Program-made: the position numbers and the translations under genes
Part shown: in pieces, positions 42,176-51,829 of the stretch
Layout: each line of letters opens with the position of its first letter
Numbering within the stretch: position 1 is the first letter of the stretch
Assembly (NCBI GenBank): GCA_965660815.1
Contig: CBFIBG010000017.1
Location: forward strand, 35,107 to 99,106
Origin: Glaciecola sp965660815
GTDB taxonomy: Bacteria > Pseudomonadota > Gammaproteobacteria > Enterobacterales > Alteromonadaceae
Length of the DNA: 64,000 nucleotides
Reading direction: 5' to 3'
Notes under the pieces: generated by a model
The model's database searches: none
What the model was told of the DNA's origin: nothing
What the model saw: only the letters and a program-made list of their open reading frames with translations

Positions 42176-44209
42176 ATGGATATAATGCGCATATTTAAAC
42201 CAAAAAAACCACAAAATGAAAAATCGACGACGCATATGTCAAACGATGAATTATTACTCGAGCAGGCGACAGTCTTCTTTGAGAATAACCTTACACCTTC
42301 AATAATAGTCAATAAGCAAGGTTTGATATTAGCTGCAAATAGGGCTATGAATCACTATACAAAATCTAGCCAAAATCGAATTGGCGCCGTTTTCCCAGAA
42401 ATATCCGGACCCGATATTGTCACAAGTACGATAAGCTCTCTGTCCAGCGTCATACAAAGCTCAACAGGGTCTAGTCCTTTTAAATTCGAAAAACCAGGAA
42501 TATGCATTCATATTGTTACCTGCCCAATCTTTAATAGTGAAAAAGCAACGATTGGATTTGTATTACAGTGGAATGATCTCTCAGATATCAAGAATAATCA
42601 GGGCGTAATCAACGCCATTGATCGTTCTAGAGCTTCCATTGAGTTTTCTATGGACGGCACTATCTTGAAAGCAAACAGCAACTTTTTAACCATCCTAGGC
42701 TACTCAATGGACGATGTCGTTGGCAAAAATCACGATATAATGGTACCTAAGGAACCTCATCTACTTTCTGAAACTCAGTCAACTTGGCAGACGCTCAAAA
42801 AAGGAACTTTCGTTGGGAAAGAGTTGAGATCTATAAAAAAAGACGGTAGCGAGATATGGCTTTCAGCCATTTATAATCCAGTGCTAGACGATCATGGGAA
42901 CGTTTTTAAAGTCGTCATGTTTGGTACGGATATTACGTCGCAAAAACTACTAAATAATGATTATATAGGACAAATTAAAGCCATTAGACAAGCTCAAGCG
43001 CATATAGAGTTTGATATGCAAGGTAATATTTTAACGGCTAACGACGCATTCTTAGCAACCACTGGTTATTCTTTAGATGAAATTGTCGGAAAACACCATA
43101 GAATTTTTGTAAAGCCTGAACTGGCGAGTTCTGAAAAATATCAAAAGCTGTGGGACAATCTAAATGCTGGAAGCAGTTTTGTTGACGAGATAGAGCGCGT
43201 AGCAAAAGACGGCTCGACATTGTGGTTACAGGCTTCCTACAATCCTATCCCAGACAGCCAAGGTAGACCTTTTAAGGTTGTTAAATATGCGGTCAATATT
43301 ACCGAACGCAGAGTTATGTTTAGCGAGTTTGAGTCAATTCTAACTAAGCTGAGTTCGGGTAATTTAAGTGCATCGTTGAATTTGTCTAAAGATAGCGAGT
43401 TTTATCAACTATCTGTGGTAATGAATCAATTCGTCGAACATCTTAAAGAGATGATTTCTAATATTAGCGATGCGGCTTCTTCTACCAATAGCTCTGCCGA
43501 AGAAATTGCCCAAGCGAACTCTGACCTGTCTGTAAGAACTGAACAACAAGCCTCCAGTTTGCAACACACAGCCACTATAATAGAAAGGTTGGTTGACGCC
43601 ATTAATGCTAATTCATCTCATGCAAATCAGGCTAACACTTTGGCCAGCGATGCGTCTTCTGTGGCACAAAGCGGAGGAGAGATGATAGAAAACGTCATTA
43701 CCAAGATGGCGGCAATTACTGCTTCTGCTCGTAAAATATCAGATATAATTGGAGTGATTGATGGGATTGCTTTTCAAACTAATATTTTGGCACTTAACGC
43801 AGCAGTAGAAGCCGCCAGAGCGGGCGAGCAGGGAAGAGGTTTTGCAGTAGTTGCATCCGAAGTAAGAACATTAGCGCAAAGGTCTGCTAATGCAGCAAAA
43901 GATATTAAGCAATTAATTTCAGATTCCGTGAGCCAAATTGAAGATGGTAATAAAATTGTGATGAATTCGGGTCAAACCATGAGTCAGATTGTAACTGCCA
44001 TTGAAAATTTAAATACCATCATTTCACAAATCGATGAATCTTCACAGTCACAAACATCGGTTGTCAATGAAGTGTCGAAAAATATCAATGAAATGGATAA
44101 TATGACTCAACAGAATGCCGCAATGGTCGAACAGGCTGCCGCTGCCTCAGAAAGCATGCAAAGCCAAGCAGCAGGCCTTGACCAATTAGTCTCGAAGTTT
44201 CACTTATGA
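42176..44209 (+). CDS. Soluble PAS-domain methyl-accepting chemotaxis protein
   Basis: A 677-residue chemoreceptor with no transmembrane segment. A weak PAS domain (about 28-130) is followed by two strong near-duplicate PAS/PAC units (about 145-260 and 267-380; compare NSNFLTILGYSMDDVVGKNH with NDAFLATTGYSLDEIVGKHH). The C-terminal signalling hairpin (about 420-677) has the CheA/CheW contact IAFQTNILALNAAVEAARAGEQGRGFAVVA. The layout resembles BdlA/Aer-like cytoplasmic receptors that sense redox state or oxygen. No HAMP domain is seen. There is no ribosome site before the first ATG (an ATG at 42185 is possible). It may report internal state to the flagellar system. Confidence 0.92.
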   Translation: MDIMRIFKPKKPQNEKSTTHMSNDELLLEQATVFFENNLTPSIIVNKQGLILAANRAMNHYTKSSQNRIGAVFPEISGPDIVTSTISSLSSVIQSSTGSSPFKFEKPGICIHIVTCPIFNSEKATIGFVLQWNDLSDIKNNQGVINAIDRSRASIEFSMDGTILKANSNFLTILGYSMDDVVGKNHDIMVPKEPHLLSETQSTWQTLKKGTFVGKELRSIKKDGSEIWLSAIYNPVLDDHGNVFKVVMFGTDITSQKLLNNDYIGQIKAIRQAQAHIEFDMQGNILTANDAFLATTGYSLDEIVGKHHRIFVKPELASSEKYQKLWDNLNAGSSFVDEIERVAKDGSTLWLQASYNPIPDSQGRPFKVVKYAVNITERRVMFSEFESILTKLSSGNLSASLNLSKDSEFYQLSVVMNQFVEHLKEMISNISDAASSTNSSAEEIAQANSDLSVRTEQQASSLQHTATIIERLVDAINANSSHANQANTLASDASSVAQSGGEMIENVITKMAAITASARKISDIIGVIDGIAFQTNILALNAAVEAARAGEQGRGFAVVASEVRTLAQRSANAAKDIKQLISDSVSQIEDGNKIVMNSGQTMSQIVTAIENLNTIISQIDESSQSQTSVVNEVSKNINEMDNMTQQNAAMVEQAAAASESMQSQAAGLDQLVSKFHL

Positions 44210-44369
44210 TAAGGGTGTAAGCGACTGCTAACGTTTTAAATGACTACATTAAAAGGATAAGTAGTTCTTCGTTTTCCCAATGTTTTTGGTTAGATTTGCT
44301 TTGACCTTGAATCACGGTATGCGTTTGTTATGCTTACTCAATAAGGCATTCCATAGTGTGCGATACTTT

Positions 44370-45539
44370 TTAAGTCCGGTTTCTTCCAAGTTCATCATGG
44401 CTACTTACCCAGTCACCAGCTAATACAGCGCTGCTTAATGAAAGCTCTCCAGCCAAAACAACGCCTCCAATGATCTCGGCGAGCTTTTTGGCCTTGCCAG
44501 TTCCATTACAGCCTAGCATCTTTAAACATTCTTGTTGCGTAGCCAGTCCTGTGCCACCGCCAAACGTCGCGACAATCAAAGAAGGTAGGGTAATTGAAAT
44601 GTAATAATTACCGTCATTGTCAATGTCGGCATAGGTAATAGCGGATGACGACTCAGACACATTTGCAACATCTTGGCCGGTGGCGATAAACAATGCGGTA
44701 ATGCCATTGGCAGAGTGAGCGCCGGTATTTGAAGTGCCGGCCATAAAGCCTCCCACCTGGGCAATCGCTCTATGCTTGTATAGCACCTCTGGAGATACGC
44801 CCATTATCGATGTTAGTGCCTGTGCGGATATCGTCGCCTCTGCGATTACTCGCTTGCCGCGGGAGTGCAAAGTATTTAGTTGGGAATGTTTTTTATCGGT
44901 GTCCATAGAACCCGACAGCACATATCGAAGGGCAGATGTTTGCTGTTTCATTATCCATTCACATGCCACAAAGGTTGCTTTACCTACCATATTTTGGCCA
45001 GCAGCATCACCAGTGGTGAAGTTAAACCTTAAATACAGCATCTTAGCCGCGGCATATTGTTCTATATTTCTCAACTTTCCTTGGCTAGTGGTGGACTCTG
45101 CGACGGATTTAATAGAATCAAAATTTAAATTTACCCACGTACCAAATTCTCTAGCATCTCTAGCATTTTCAAAAACGAAAACAGGCGCTCTTTGCATGGC
45201 ATCGTCCACTACTGAAACCGTTACACCTCCAGATTCATTCAACAGGCGCATCCCTCTATTATAACTGGCGACCAGAGTGCCTTCTGTTGTGGCCATTGGT
45301 ATGTAGAACTGCCCGTTTGCGTGTTCACCATTTACTGTCAAAGGCCCAGCTAATCCGATCGGGACTTGTGCAACTCCTATGAAGTTTTCAATGTTGCCCA
45401 CGGTGGATTCAGGAGCAATTGAATAGGTTTTAATGTGTTGTAGCTTTTCGCCTATTTTATCTTCTATAACATCATATCGCGCAGAAATAATGTCTTTAGA
45501 AGTATTGTTTACATTATCTCGAGGGATTTTTTTTATCAT
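44370..45539 (-). CDS. Hydroxymethylglutaryl-CoA reductase (class I-like)
   Basis: A 389-residue enzyme that reduces HMG-CoA to mevalonate with NAD(P)H. All four catalytic residues of class I enzymes can be placed: Glu86 (IPMATTEGTLVAS), Lys216 (GSMDTDKKHS), Asp290 (ATGQDVANV) and His381 (SSHDELGR). ENFIGVAQVPIGLAGPL and FGGGTGLATQQECLKMLGC also match. The dinucleotide motif reads DAAGQNM. The ATG at 45539 follows AAGGA and avoids the overlap of a GTG at 45557. It is last in a minus-strand cluster, 2 bases after a phosphodiesterase lipoprotein gene. It is odd because the same genome segment carries ispF of the alternative MEP pathway. Confidence 0.92.
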   Translation of the reverse strand: MIKKIPRDNVNNTSKDIISARYDVIEDKIGEKLQHIKTYSIAPESTVGNIENFIGVAQVPIGLAGPLTVNGEHANGQFYIPMATTEGTLVASYNRGMRLLNESGGVTVSVVDDAMQRAPVFVFENARDAREFGTWVNLNFDSIKSVAESTTSQGKLRNIEQYAAAKMLYLRFNFTTGDAAGQNMVGKATFVACEWIMKQQTSALRYVLSGSMDTDKKHSQLNTLHSRGKRVIAEATISAQALTSIMGVSPEVLYKHRAIAQVGGFMAGTSNTGAHSANGITALFIATGQDVANVSESSSAITYADIDNDGNYYISITLPSLIVATFGGGTGLATQQECLKMLGCNGTGKAKKLAEIIGGVVLAGELSLSSAVLAGDWVSSHDELGRNRT

Positions 45540-45541
45540 TT

Positions 45542-46495
45542 TTATATTCCTTCGCACGCTTGTATCGCATTATCAATAAGCTTTCTTTCAGTCAATGTGT
45601 CAAAAGCCATTTTATAATGATCAGACCCAATTACATCTACGTGATTTTTCGCAAGCGTTAAATATAGTTGTGTGTTACCAGTTTGAATTATCTTAGCTTC
45701 CAGATCCCAAAACGCGCCAGCAGCGGTTGGTATATTAAGTTCTTGAAGTTGAGACCATATGGGCTTATCCATGTCTCTTACTACTCCAGTCCATGCAACA
45801 ATCTGGTTCCTAGGAATACCGGCTTTATCTAAGGCGTTTAAATCTGAAAGATCATTAATTGAGATTGAAAAACTTAAATCTTTATTCACCTGTAAAGCAT
45901 TTACCGCGTCTTCGATACGATAAGCTATGATCAACACCGAATCAACTGCATCAGCTTCAACCACTGCGTTAGCCACTTGTTTATAATCAACACCTCGCTT
46001 TACGTCTAATTGAATGATCGCTTTGTTATCAGCCCAGGCCAAAACCTCATCTAGTCTCGGGACCGAAAAGTCAGTTAACGCGCCATCATTGTCCTTAAGT
46101 TTAACGGCCTCAAGCTGTTCCCAAGTATAGTCAGATAGCTTGCCCGATGAATTTGTTGTGCGCTCGAGATTGCTGTCATGCAATAAAACTAATTCACCAT
46201 CTGCGGTTTCTCTCACATCCACTTCAAGTAACATTGGACCATAAGCAGTAGCAGCTTGAAGCGACTCCAGCGCATTTTCAGGTAAGCCAGGCAGTGGACC
46301 GCCTCGATGGACGCTTACAAGTGGTATACTCTGTGAATCAAAACAGGCAACATAAGGCGCTACTGTTGTTTTAGGATCAAGATAACTAGGCACATCACTA
46401 TCAAGCGCGTTATTTTTGTCACATGCGACCAATAGGACTACAACTATTGAAAAACTGATGGAGAAAAAAACGTGTTTAAAGTTCATGTTAAGCAT
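45542..46495 (-). CDS. Glycerophosphodiester phosphodiesterase lipoprotein
   Basis: A 317-residue GDPD-domain protein with a lipoprotein signal (LLVAC, Cys25). Catalytic-site features are visible: SVHRGG, PENALES, LEVDVRETADGELVLLHDSNLERTT and LDVK. It should hydrolyse deacylated phospholipids to glycerol 3-phosphate and an alcohol, at the membrane facing the periplasm. It abuts the HMG-CoA reductase gene, so the two are co-transcribed. A 204-base gap separates it from the barrel gene upstream. Confidence 0.9.
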   Translation of the reverse strand: MLNMNFKHVFFSISFSIVVVLLVACDKNNALDSDVPSYLDPKTTVAPYVACFDSQSIPLVSVHRGGPLPGLPENALESLQAATAYGPMLLEVDVRETADGELVLLHDSNLERTTNSSGKLSDYTWEQLEAVKLKDNDGALTDFSVPRLDEVLAWADNKAIIQLDVKRGVDYKQVANAVVEADAVDSVLIIAYRIEDAVNALQVNKDLSFSISINDLSDLNALDKAGIPRNQIVAWTGVVRDMDKPIWSQLQELNIPTAAGAFWDLEAKIIQTGNTQLYLTLAKNHVDVIGSDHYKMAFDTLTERKLIDNAIQACEGI

Positions 46496-46698
46496 ATTAA
46501 TGGTAAGGCGTGAGTTAAAATCTAGTTTCTTTTACTTACCGCCAATCGTCATTGTTCACTTCGTCGATGGTTTTTTCTAATTTTTAAACATTTAAAATAA
46601 TGTTTTGATTTGCTTTGAAGTGGTTTTAAAAACAAATATCACGATTAAATTTAACCAAGAAAACCTGTTAATCACAGTTAATTTGTCTCACTGGCGGG

Positions 46699-47964
46699 TT
46701 ATAAGAACCATTTGAGTTCCAGCCACATTCTATCCCTATCTGAGAATTGCCCAAACAGTTCGTTGTTGGTACCCCATACTAGATCAAGACCACCTAAAAT
46801 AAATAAAGCATCGGTCACTTGCCATTCAATTGAAGGTCTCAAAGTACCATCTCCTTCTAAACTGCCGAGTAACTCCGAGGCTAATTTAAGTCGGTCGTTC
46901 ATAAACCTTCGCTGTATTTTCAAGGTGTAGATCACATCTGTATTAGGGCGAATTAAATTGTCGCCTTGGACATGATCAATACCAATCTGGGCGTTTAAAA
47001 AAGTACTTTTTGGCAAATCCCAATCCATGCCAACACCTGCTAGCCATCTGCCTCTTTTATCCACTTTTGGGGTTAGATTTTCAACGTTAATTGGTTGATC
47101 AAGTATATGCGCAACCTCGATTCTCCAAACTCTCGCATTTTCTGATGTCTGCCACGTGGTTCCAATTAGAGTGCGAGGTTTGTAATTTAAGGATATAGCC
47201 GACTCGCCAAGACTAAAAACAGGTTCGGTATCTGGCCCATGTATGGATAAAAAGGATAAATCTCCCAGTCGTGTGCGCTTTGACACTTTAACTCCAAAGG
47301 TGGGTTTGTTGCTCAATTCCACGGCTAAATTATCTATTGAAACCGCCTCTGTAAACCCTGCGCGAAATCTTCTTGCTTTTACTTCATAAGTGCTTTTTGT
47401 CAATGCAAGCTGGTCAGCCGTGTTATCAGTGATCAAAGCAAGATCCCAACGAAGTTTGCCAGACCTAAACTCGGTCCTTACACTCCAACGCGAGATTCTA
47501 TCTGGGCGATTTGTAGTAAAGACAGACTCCCTTTTTCGCGACGCATCTAACCTATCAGTCACTTGCAATCCATCTAATACTCCCCAAGCAAATGTCTGCT
47601 TACCAAAAGTAACTCGGGTAGAACGATTCCTATATTGGATGGTAGCGTCTTCAAATTCGGAGAAAAAGTGTTCACCTAGTTCCCACCTTTTGGAATGATC
47701 ATCAAATGTGTCTTGTGTGCCTCCTTTAATATCACCAGTGAAGTACTCAAACCTCATACTGATATTAGCCTGCCACCGATGATTAAATTTATATCTGAAT
47801 TCTGGAATTAAATTAACATTCAACATATCTGAATTTGATGCAGCGTCACCCGCAGCCAGTTTAGTGCTAGAAGTAAAGTTAGTGGATAATTTTCGTGCAT
47901 CGGCATTTCCGATCATCACTGCGCATAAACAGAAGACGAGTGAAGTTTTCAACATATTATTCAT
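46699..47964 (-). CDS. DUF1302-like outer-membrane barrel protein
   Basis: About 421 residues from the ATG at 47964 (longer readings run into the preceding gene). A signal peptide (LVFCLCAVMIGNADA) precedes a long run of amphipathic beta-strands. The stretch VTFGKQTFAWGVLDGLQVTDRLD is the pattern by which I associate it with DUF1302/alginate-export-like barrels, and it ends in a Phe-Leu strand (LELKWFL). Its start overlaps the LolA-like gene, which follows the MMPL transporter gene, so it probably supplies the outer-membrane part of that transport set. Confidence 0.68.
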   Translation of the reverse strand: MNNMLKTSLVFCLCAVMIGNADARKLSTNFTSSTKLAAGDAASNSDMLNVNLIPEFRYKFNHRWQANISMRFEYFTGDIKGGTQDTFDDHSKRWELGEHFFSEFEDATIQYRNRSTRVTFGKQTFAWGVLDGLQVTDRLDASRKRESVFTTNRPDRISRWSVRTEFRSGKLRWDLALITDNTADQLALTKSTYEVKARRFRAGFTEAVSIDNLAVELSNKPTFGVKVSKRTRLGDLSFLSIHGPDTEPVFSLGESAISLNYKPRTLIGTTWQTSENARVWRIEVAHILDQPINVENLTPKVDKRGRWLAGVGMDWDLPKSTFLNAQIGIDHVQGDNLIRPNTDVIYTLKIQRRFMNDRLKLASELLGSLEGDGTLRPSIEWQVTDALFILGGLDLVWGTNNELFGQFSDRDRMWLELKWFL

Positions 47965-48778
47965 TGAGGTTAGGCACTCCAAATGCCAGCGAATCAGGTT
48001 CAAATATATCTGTATGCAATGTTGGAACATATCTCATGTTTTTAAATTGCACATGCGTTTGATGGCCCGTTTGTAGATTTTCAACCGAAAACTCAATCGC
48101 CGTATGTGCATCTCCGATTATGTCAATTTGTGATACCTGAACCACTTTAAGAGGGTCACCGTCTTTATCCGTATATTCTATCCAAATTGGAAAAGCTGTT
48201 TCTAAATCGACGCACGCAGTAAAACTTTGGTAGCCAGTCTCTTCTCTTATTTTTTCTGATTTTGCTTTGCCAAAAAGTTTAGGAGTGTTATCGAACTCAG
48301 TGCATGAGTCTATTAAAAGCGAAAACTCCCAGTCGTTCAGATTGAATTTAAAGTTATCTTGTATATCGCCATAGGTTAAGTCTGTTCCTAAAAAATAATC
48401 GCCCCTATCAGACGCAGGTAATCTTCGGATTCTTTCTGTTGCAGGTAAATATAACCAATTTTCATCTTCTTTATTTTTATGATTAAAACTTAAAAATGCG
48501 GTGTCAGAAATACTGGCAGGACGCTCAAAAAAAATCGCTATACGTTCTGTTGAGTCAGAATCAGAGTGAATCATCAAGGCTTGTCTTTTCCTGACTTTTT
48601 TTGCACTGTTTATCAATAAAAAGTGCATCTCTCCTACACGACCCTCGTTAGCTTTTCTATTAGCTATAATCTTTGCTATCTCGTTTGCTTGACTTTCCTC
48701 GTAAGCATCAGCGGTGTGACAAAGTGAAATTAAGAATATTAAGAACACAAATACTAAATACGTTGTTTTATACGGCAT
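47957..48778 (-). CDS. LolA-like outer-membrane lipoprotein-sorting family protein
   Basis: About 273 residues; the ATG at 48778 is chosen because AGGAG lies 8 bases upstream (only 2 from the ATG at 48784). The signal peptide ends ...CHTADA. The body (ERIAIFFERPASISDTAFLSF, NWLYLPATERIRRLPASDRGDYFLGTDLTYGDI) is typical of the periplasmic LolA-like family (PF17131) that occurs with RND/MMPL pumps. It overlaps the MMPL stop on one side and the barrel gene on the other. It probably carries a lipid or lipoprotein across the periplasm (inference). Confidence 0.85.
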   Translation of the reverse strand: MPYKTTYLVFVFLIFLISLCHTADAYEESQANEIAKIIANRKANEGRVGEMHFLLINSAKKVRKRQALMIHSDSDSTERIAIFFERPASISDTAFLSFNHKNKEDENWLYLPATERIRRLPASDRGDYFLGTDLTYGDIQDNFKFNLNDWEFSLLIDSCTEFDNTPKLFGKAKSEKIREETGYQSFTACVDLETAFPIWIEYTDKDGDPLKVVQVSQIDIIGDAHTAIEFSVENLQTGHQTHVQFKNMRYVPTLHTDIFEPDSLAFGVPNLNE

Positions 48779-51128
48779 GTGCATGTCTCCTTTTTGCTTT
48801 TATACTCTCACTAATGGAACAGATTGCGGGCACTACAAATAACGCGCCAAGTAAAGAACCGAAGGCGCCTACAGATACTAATAATCCGAACCAACGCAGT
48901 GGTGGAGCTGATGAAATACATATCACGGCCAGTGCTGTGCCTAAAGCGATTGCCGAGTAAAAGCAAGCTTTGGTAACTAAGGTATAGTTTCCTTCAAATA
49001 GCTTGATACCATGTTCACCTGCCTGAGTTTGTTTTTTGATATGAGCGATAAGGTGAATGCCAAAATCAATCCCTAAACCAGTCGCGATTGCAGTTGTCAT
49101 TGAAGTTGCTGGCGCAATGTCTATGTCTAATAATCCCATCGTCGCGTAGACGCAAATCACTCCAATTAGAACAGGCACTGAAGCAAGTAGAGCGAGTTTT
49201 AATGATCGAAACATCAAAACAGTACACAGAAAAACAAACGAAAATGCTAATCCTATTCCTCGGAAATGATTGTTAGCCAGTTCAGTCATCCAGCCATTAT
49301 TCACTGCGACTCTTCCACTCACGTCGGCTTGAAGGCCTGATATTTGAATCCATTTAGCCGTTAGCGCTTCTAATTGATGCAACGTCGGGAGCGTTTTTGA
49401 ATAACTGTCGGTAGTCAACTGGGCACGAATGAGAGCTATTTGATGATTAAAATCAATTTCCTGTTTGAAATCTTCTGGAGGGGCGGATGCTTCATACAAA
49501 AACATGTATTGAGCGGGTGCTCTATCTTTAGTAGGTAACTTAAGCTCTTCAGAATCGTTTAACACTTTGTGCATCAAAGATATATATTCATCAATGCCAC
49601 TGACTTTTGTTACATATGGCAATGCTTGGATGTCTTCCCTAAGTGCTTGGATACTTTTTAAGGAAGAAGGGGTCATGAGCCCACTTGGCTCTGTGGAAGA
49701 TACGACGACATCTAAAAAATTGATCCCACCTAAATGGTGATTTATGGAATTATCAGCCTTTTTTACTGGGTCGCCGTCAGCAAAATAAAGCGGCCGCTCA
49801 TAATCAAAATTAGCTTGTAAAGCGAAAATAAATAACACACCGCTTAAGCAAGCCAATAAGATTAAAGCGGTAATGGGTCTTAAAAATACCCATTTTGTGA
49901 AGGTGAAAATGCGTTCTTCGATTTGATCTAAATAACCTTTTTTACTAGCCTGGCTAAGGTTTGGAGTGAGTTTCGTAACTGTTAAAAAGGCAGGCAATAA
50001 CGTTAGACTGAATAACCAAGCAGCAGCTACACCAACTGCTGCAAAATAGCCAAATTCACTGATGGGTTTCATAGCGGCACCAAAAGACAAACCGATAAAC
50101 GCCGCTATGGTCGTGATACTGGTCAAAGTAATCGGTAACCACGACATTTGGATGGCATACATGACTGACTCTTTCGAGGTCTTACTAGGATGTTTTTTGC
50201 GATGATTAAAATAGTAAGAACATAAATGCAAAGAATCGGCGACTGCTATTGCCATAATCACCACAGGTAGAGCAGTAGTGATTAAATAGTACTTGGCGTC
50301 GAAATGCCCCATTAAGCCAATAGCTATGGCTGCAGAACCGGCTACAACGAGTAATGGCCCTGCTGAAGCTGATGCGTTTGACAACGCAAATATTAATATC
50401 AACAGAACCGTGACTAAAGCGACTGGTACTAATATTCTAGTGTCTGAATTTACCATGTTGGCAAGGCGTGCATTCATAGTTGCGACACCTGCTACCCTTA
50501 CGTCAAAAAACTCACTAGCGAGATAATGAGTTTCTTCTTTTATTTGCTCTACCGTTTGATAGGCATGATTAGGATCTTCAACAGGCACAATAACAGTAAC
50601 CATTCTGTGGCTGTTAGAAATTAACAAGCCAGTTAACATTGGCATAGCGTCGATTCGCTGATGAATGGCGTCAATATCAGAGCGAGATATTAAGCCTCTA
50701 GGAATGATTGGTTCGACGAGTAAGTCTCCGTTGTTGCCTAAAATTGCATTTTGACTTGCAAGACTGATGACGTCGTTTTTCTTTACACCTTCAATTTCTC
50801 TCATCCTTTCATCAACTAAGGAGAGTATTTGCAGGCGCTCTGGGGTAAGGATAGTTTCACCAAGGGGCGCTTCGAGCCCAATAATAACTGGATCTTCTAA
50901 ACCAAATATTGTTTTTGCAAGTTCTCTATTGACTGCTGCAGGATGATTGGTTGGAACAAATGCATCTACAGACGGGTCTTTTGTAACTTTGCTCAAACCA
51001 GTTGATATGGCCAAAATAAATAACAAACAACAGGCAATGACGATTTTTGGATAGTTCAACAAGCCATTGAACAGCCTATTCACAAGGCCTGATGACTCTA
51101 TGCTTTCTTGATTAAACTGATTTTCCAT
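48768..51128 (-). CDS. MMPL/RND-superfamily exporter
   Basis: A 786-residue transporter with twelve predicted transmembrane segments in two halves: one near residue 30, a periplasmic domain (about 60-220), five or six helices with a sterol-sensing-like arrangement (about 225-400), another at about 415-440, a second periplasmic domain and a final helix bundle (about 620-780). GLGIDFGIHLIAHI in the second half and AVADSLHLCSYYF in the first are the charged helix-4/10 motifs. The family (HpnN, MmpL) exports hopanoids and other lipids. The ATG at 51128 is preferred to a TTG one codon earlier; it follows GGAGGGGG. First gene of the cluster ending at HMG-CoA reductase. Confidence 0.9.
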   Translation of the reverse strand: MENQFNQESIESSGLVNRLFNGLLNYPKIVIACCLLFILAISTGLSKVTKDPSVDAFVPTNHPAAVNRELAKTIFGLEDPVIIGLEAPLGETILTPERLQILSLVDERMREIEGVKKNDVISLASQNAILGNNGDLLVEPIIPRGLISRSDIDAIHQRIDAMPMLTGLLISNSHRMVTVIVPVEDPNHAYQTVEQIKEETHYLASEFFDVRVAGVATMNARLANMVNSDTRILVPVALVTVLLILIFALSNASASAGPLLVVAGSAAIAIGLMGHFDAKYYLITTALPVVIMAIAVADSLHLCSYYFNHRKKHPSKTSKESVMYAIQMSWLPITLTSITTIAAFIGLSFGAAMKPISEFGYFAAVGVAAAWLFSLTLLPAFLTVTKLTPNLSQASKKGYLDQIEERIFTFTKWVFLRPITALILLACLSGVLFIFALQANFDYERPLYFADGDPVKKADNSINHHLGGINFLDVVVSSTEPSGLMTPSSLKSIQALREDIQALPYVTKVSGIDEYISLMHKVLNDSEELKLPTKDRAPAQYMFLYEASAPPEDFKQEIDFNHQIALIRAQLTTDSYSKTLPTLHQLEALTAKWIQISGLQADVSGRVAVNNGWMTELANNHFRGIGLAFSFVFLCTVLMFRSLKLALLASVPVLIGVICVYATMGLLDIDIAPATSMTTAIATGLGIDFGIHLIAHIKKQTQAGEHGIKLFEGNYTLVTKACFYSAIALGTALAVICISSAPPLRWFGLLVSVGAFGSLLGALFVVPAICSISESIKAKRRHAHAV

Positions 51129-51235
51129 CAACCCCCTCCATTTTCTCTATTTGCATCCATTTCATTCGAACGCTAGTATCAATAACGAAAACTATTCAAG
51201 AATCCGGACATTTTTTTTAGAGTATGTGAGTTTTT

Positions 51236-51796
51236 ATGCCGCGCAATGAAGCCGTTATGTTGAAATATGCTGGATATTCTGAAGAAGAACGAGCTATAGC
51301 TCATGGATTTATCAACGATTCTTATGACGTTTTACTGGGTCTTGCTCGCGCTAATCGACGCAGAGCGGGGTTCCGCGACACTATGATGACCGAAGATATT
51401 CTGCATGAAAGTTTTATCAAATTAAGTGGTAAAACCGTATGGCAATCGCAAGAGCAATTTATCAGAACGGCAAGCCTAGCTATAAGGCAAGTGGTGGTTG
51501 ATCATGCCCGAAAAAACCTTGCCCTTAAAAGAGGGGGGTCAAATATTGATGTTTCTTACGATGAGCAATCAGAGTTTCTGCCTGAGTTTAATGAGACGCC
51601 TGAGCAAATAGTTATATTGGATAATTTACTAAAGAAACTTGAAGAGAAACAGCCTCGATTGTTAGTTATTGTGGACGCTCGGTATTTTGCAGCTATGTCT
51701 GAAGCAGAAACTGCTTTAGCTCTCGGGATCTCAGAGCGAACAGTTAGGCGAGATTGGCAAATCGCGCGCGCGTGGTTAGCAAAAAAGATGGCTTAA
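51236..51796 (+). CDS. ECF sigma factor linked to a Ser/Thr kinase (ECF43-like)
   Basis: A 186-residue ECF-type sigma factor. Region 2 is TEDILHESFIKLSGKTVW...QFIRTASLAIRQVVVDHARK and region 4 is ALALGISERTVRRDWQIARAWL; the HARK and RRDWxxARAWL patterns are typical of the Sig70-ECF group found next to Hanks-type kinases (TIGR02999/ECF43). In Vibrio parahaemolyticus a member (EcfP) is switched on by phosphorylation by its kinase PknT. Here the region 2.2 motif reads MTED in place of DAED. It is divergent from the MMPL cluster and convergent with the kinase gene, which ends 33 bases away. No anti-sigma gene is nearby. Confidence 0.88.
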   Translation: MPRNEAVMLKYAGYSEEERAIAHGFINDSYDVLLGLARANRRRAGFRDTMMTEDILHESFIKLSGKTVWQSQEQFIRTASLAIRQVVVDHARKNLALKRGGSNIDVSYDEQSEFLPEFNETPEQIVILDNLLKKLEEKQPRLLVIVDARYFAAMSEAETALALGISERTVRRDWQIARAWLAKKMA

Positions 51797-51829
51797 TGCT
51801 GACCAAATAGCTATCAACTTACATTTTCA

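Noticed and set aside
44734..45264. Plus-strand frame of 176 residues opposite HMG-CoA reductase
   Set aside because: Antisense to an intact enzyme with all catalytic residues; no ribosome site or family match.
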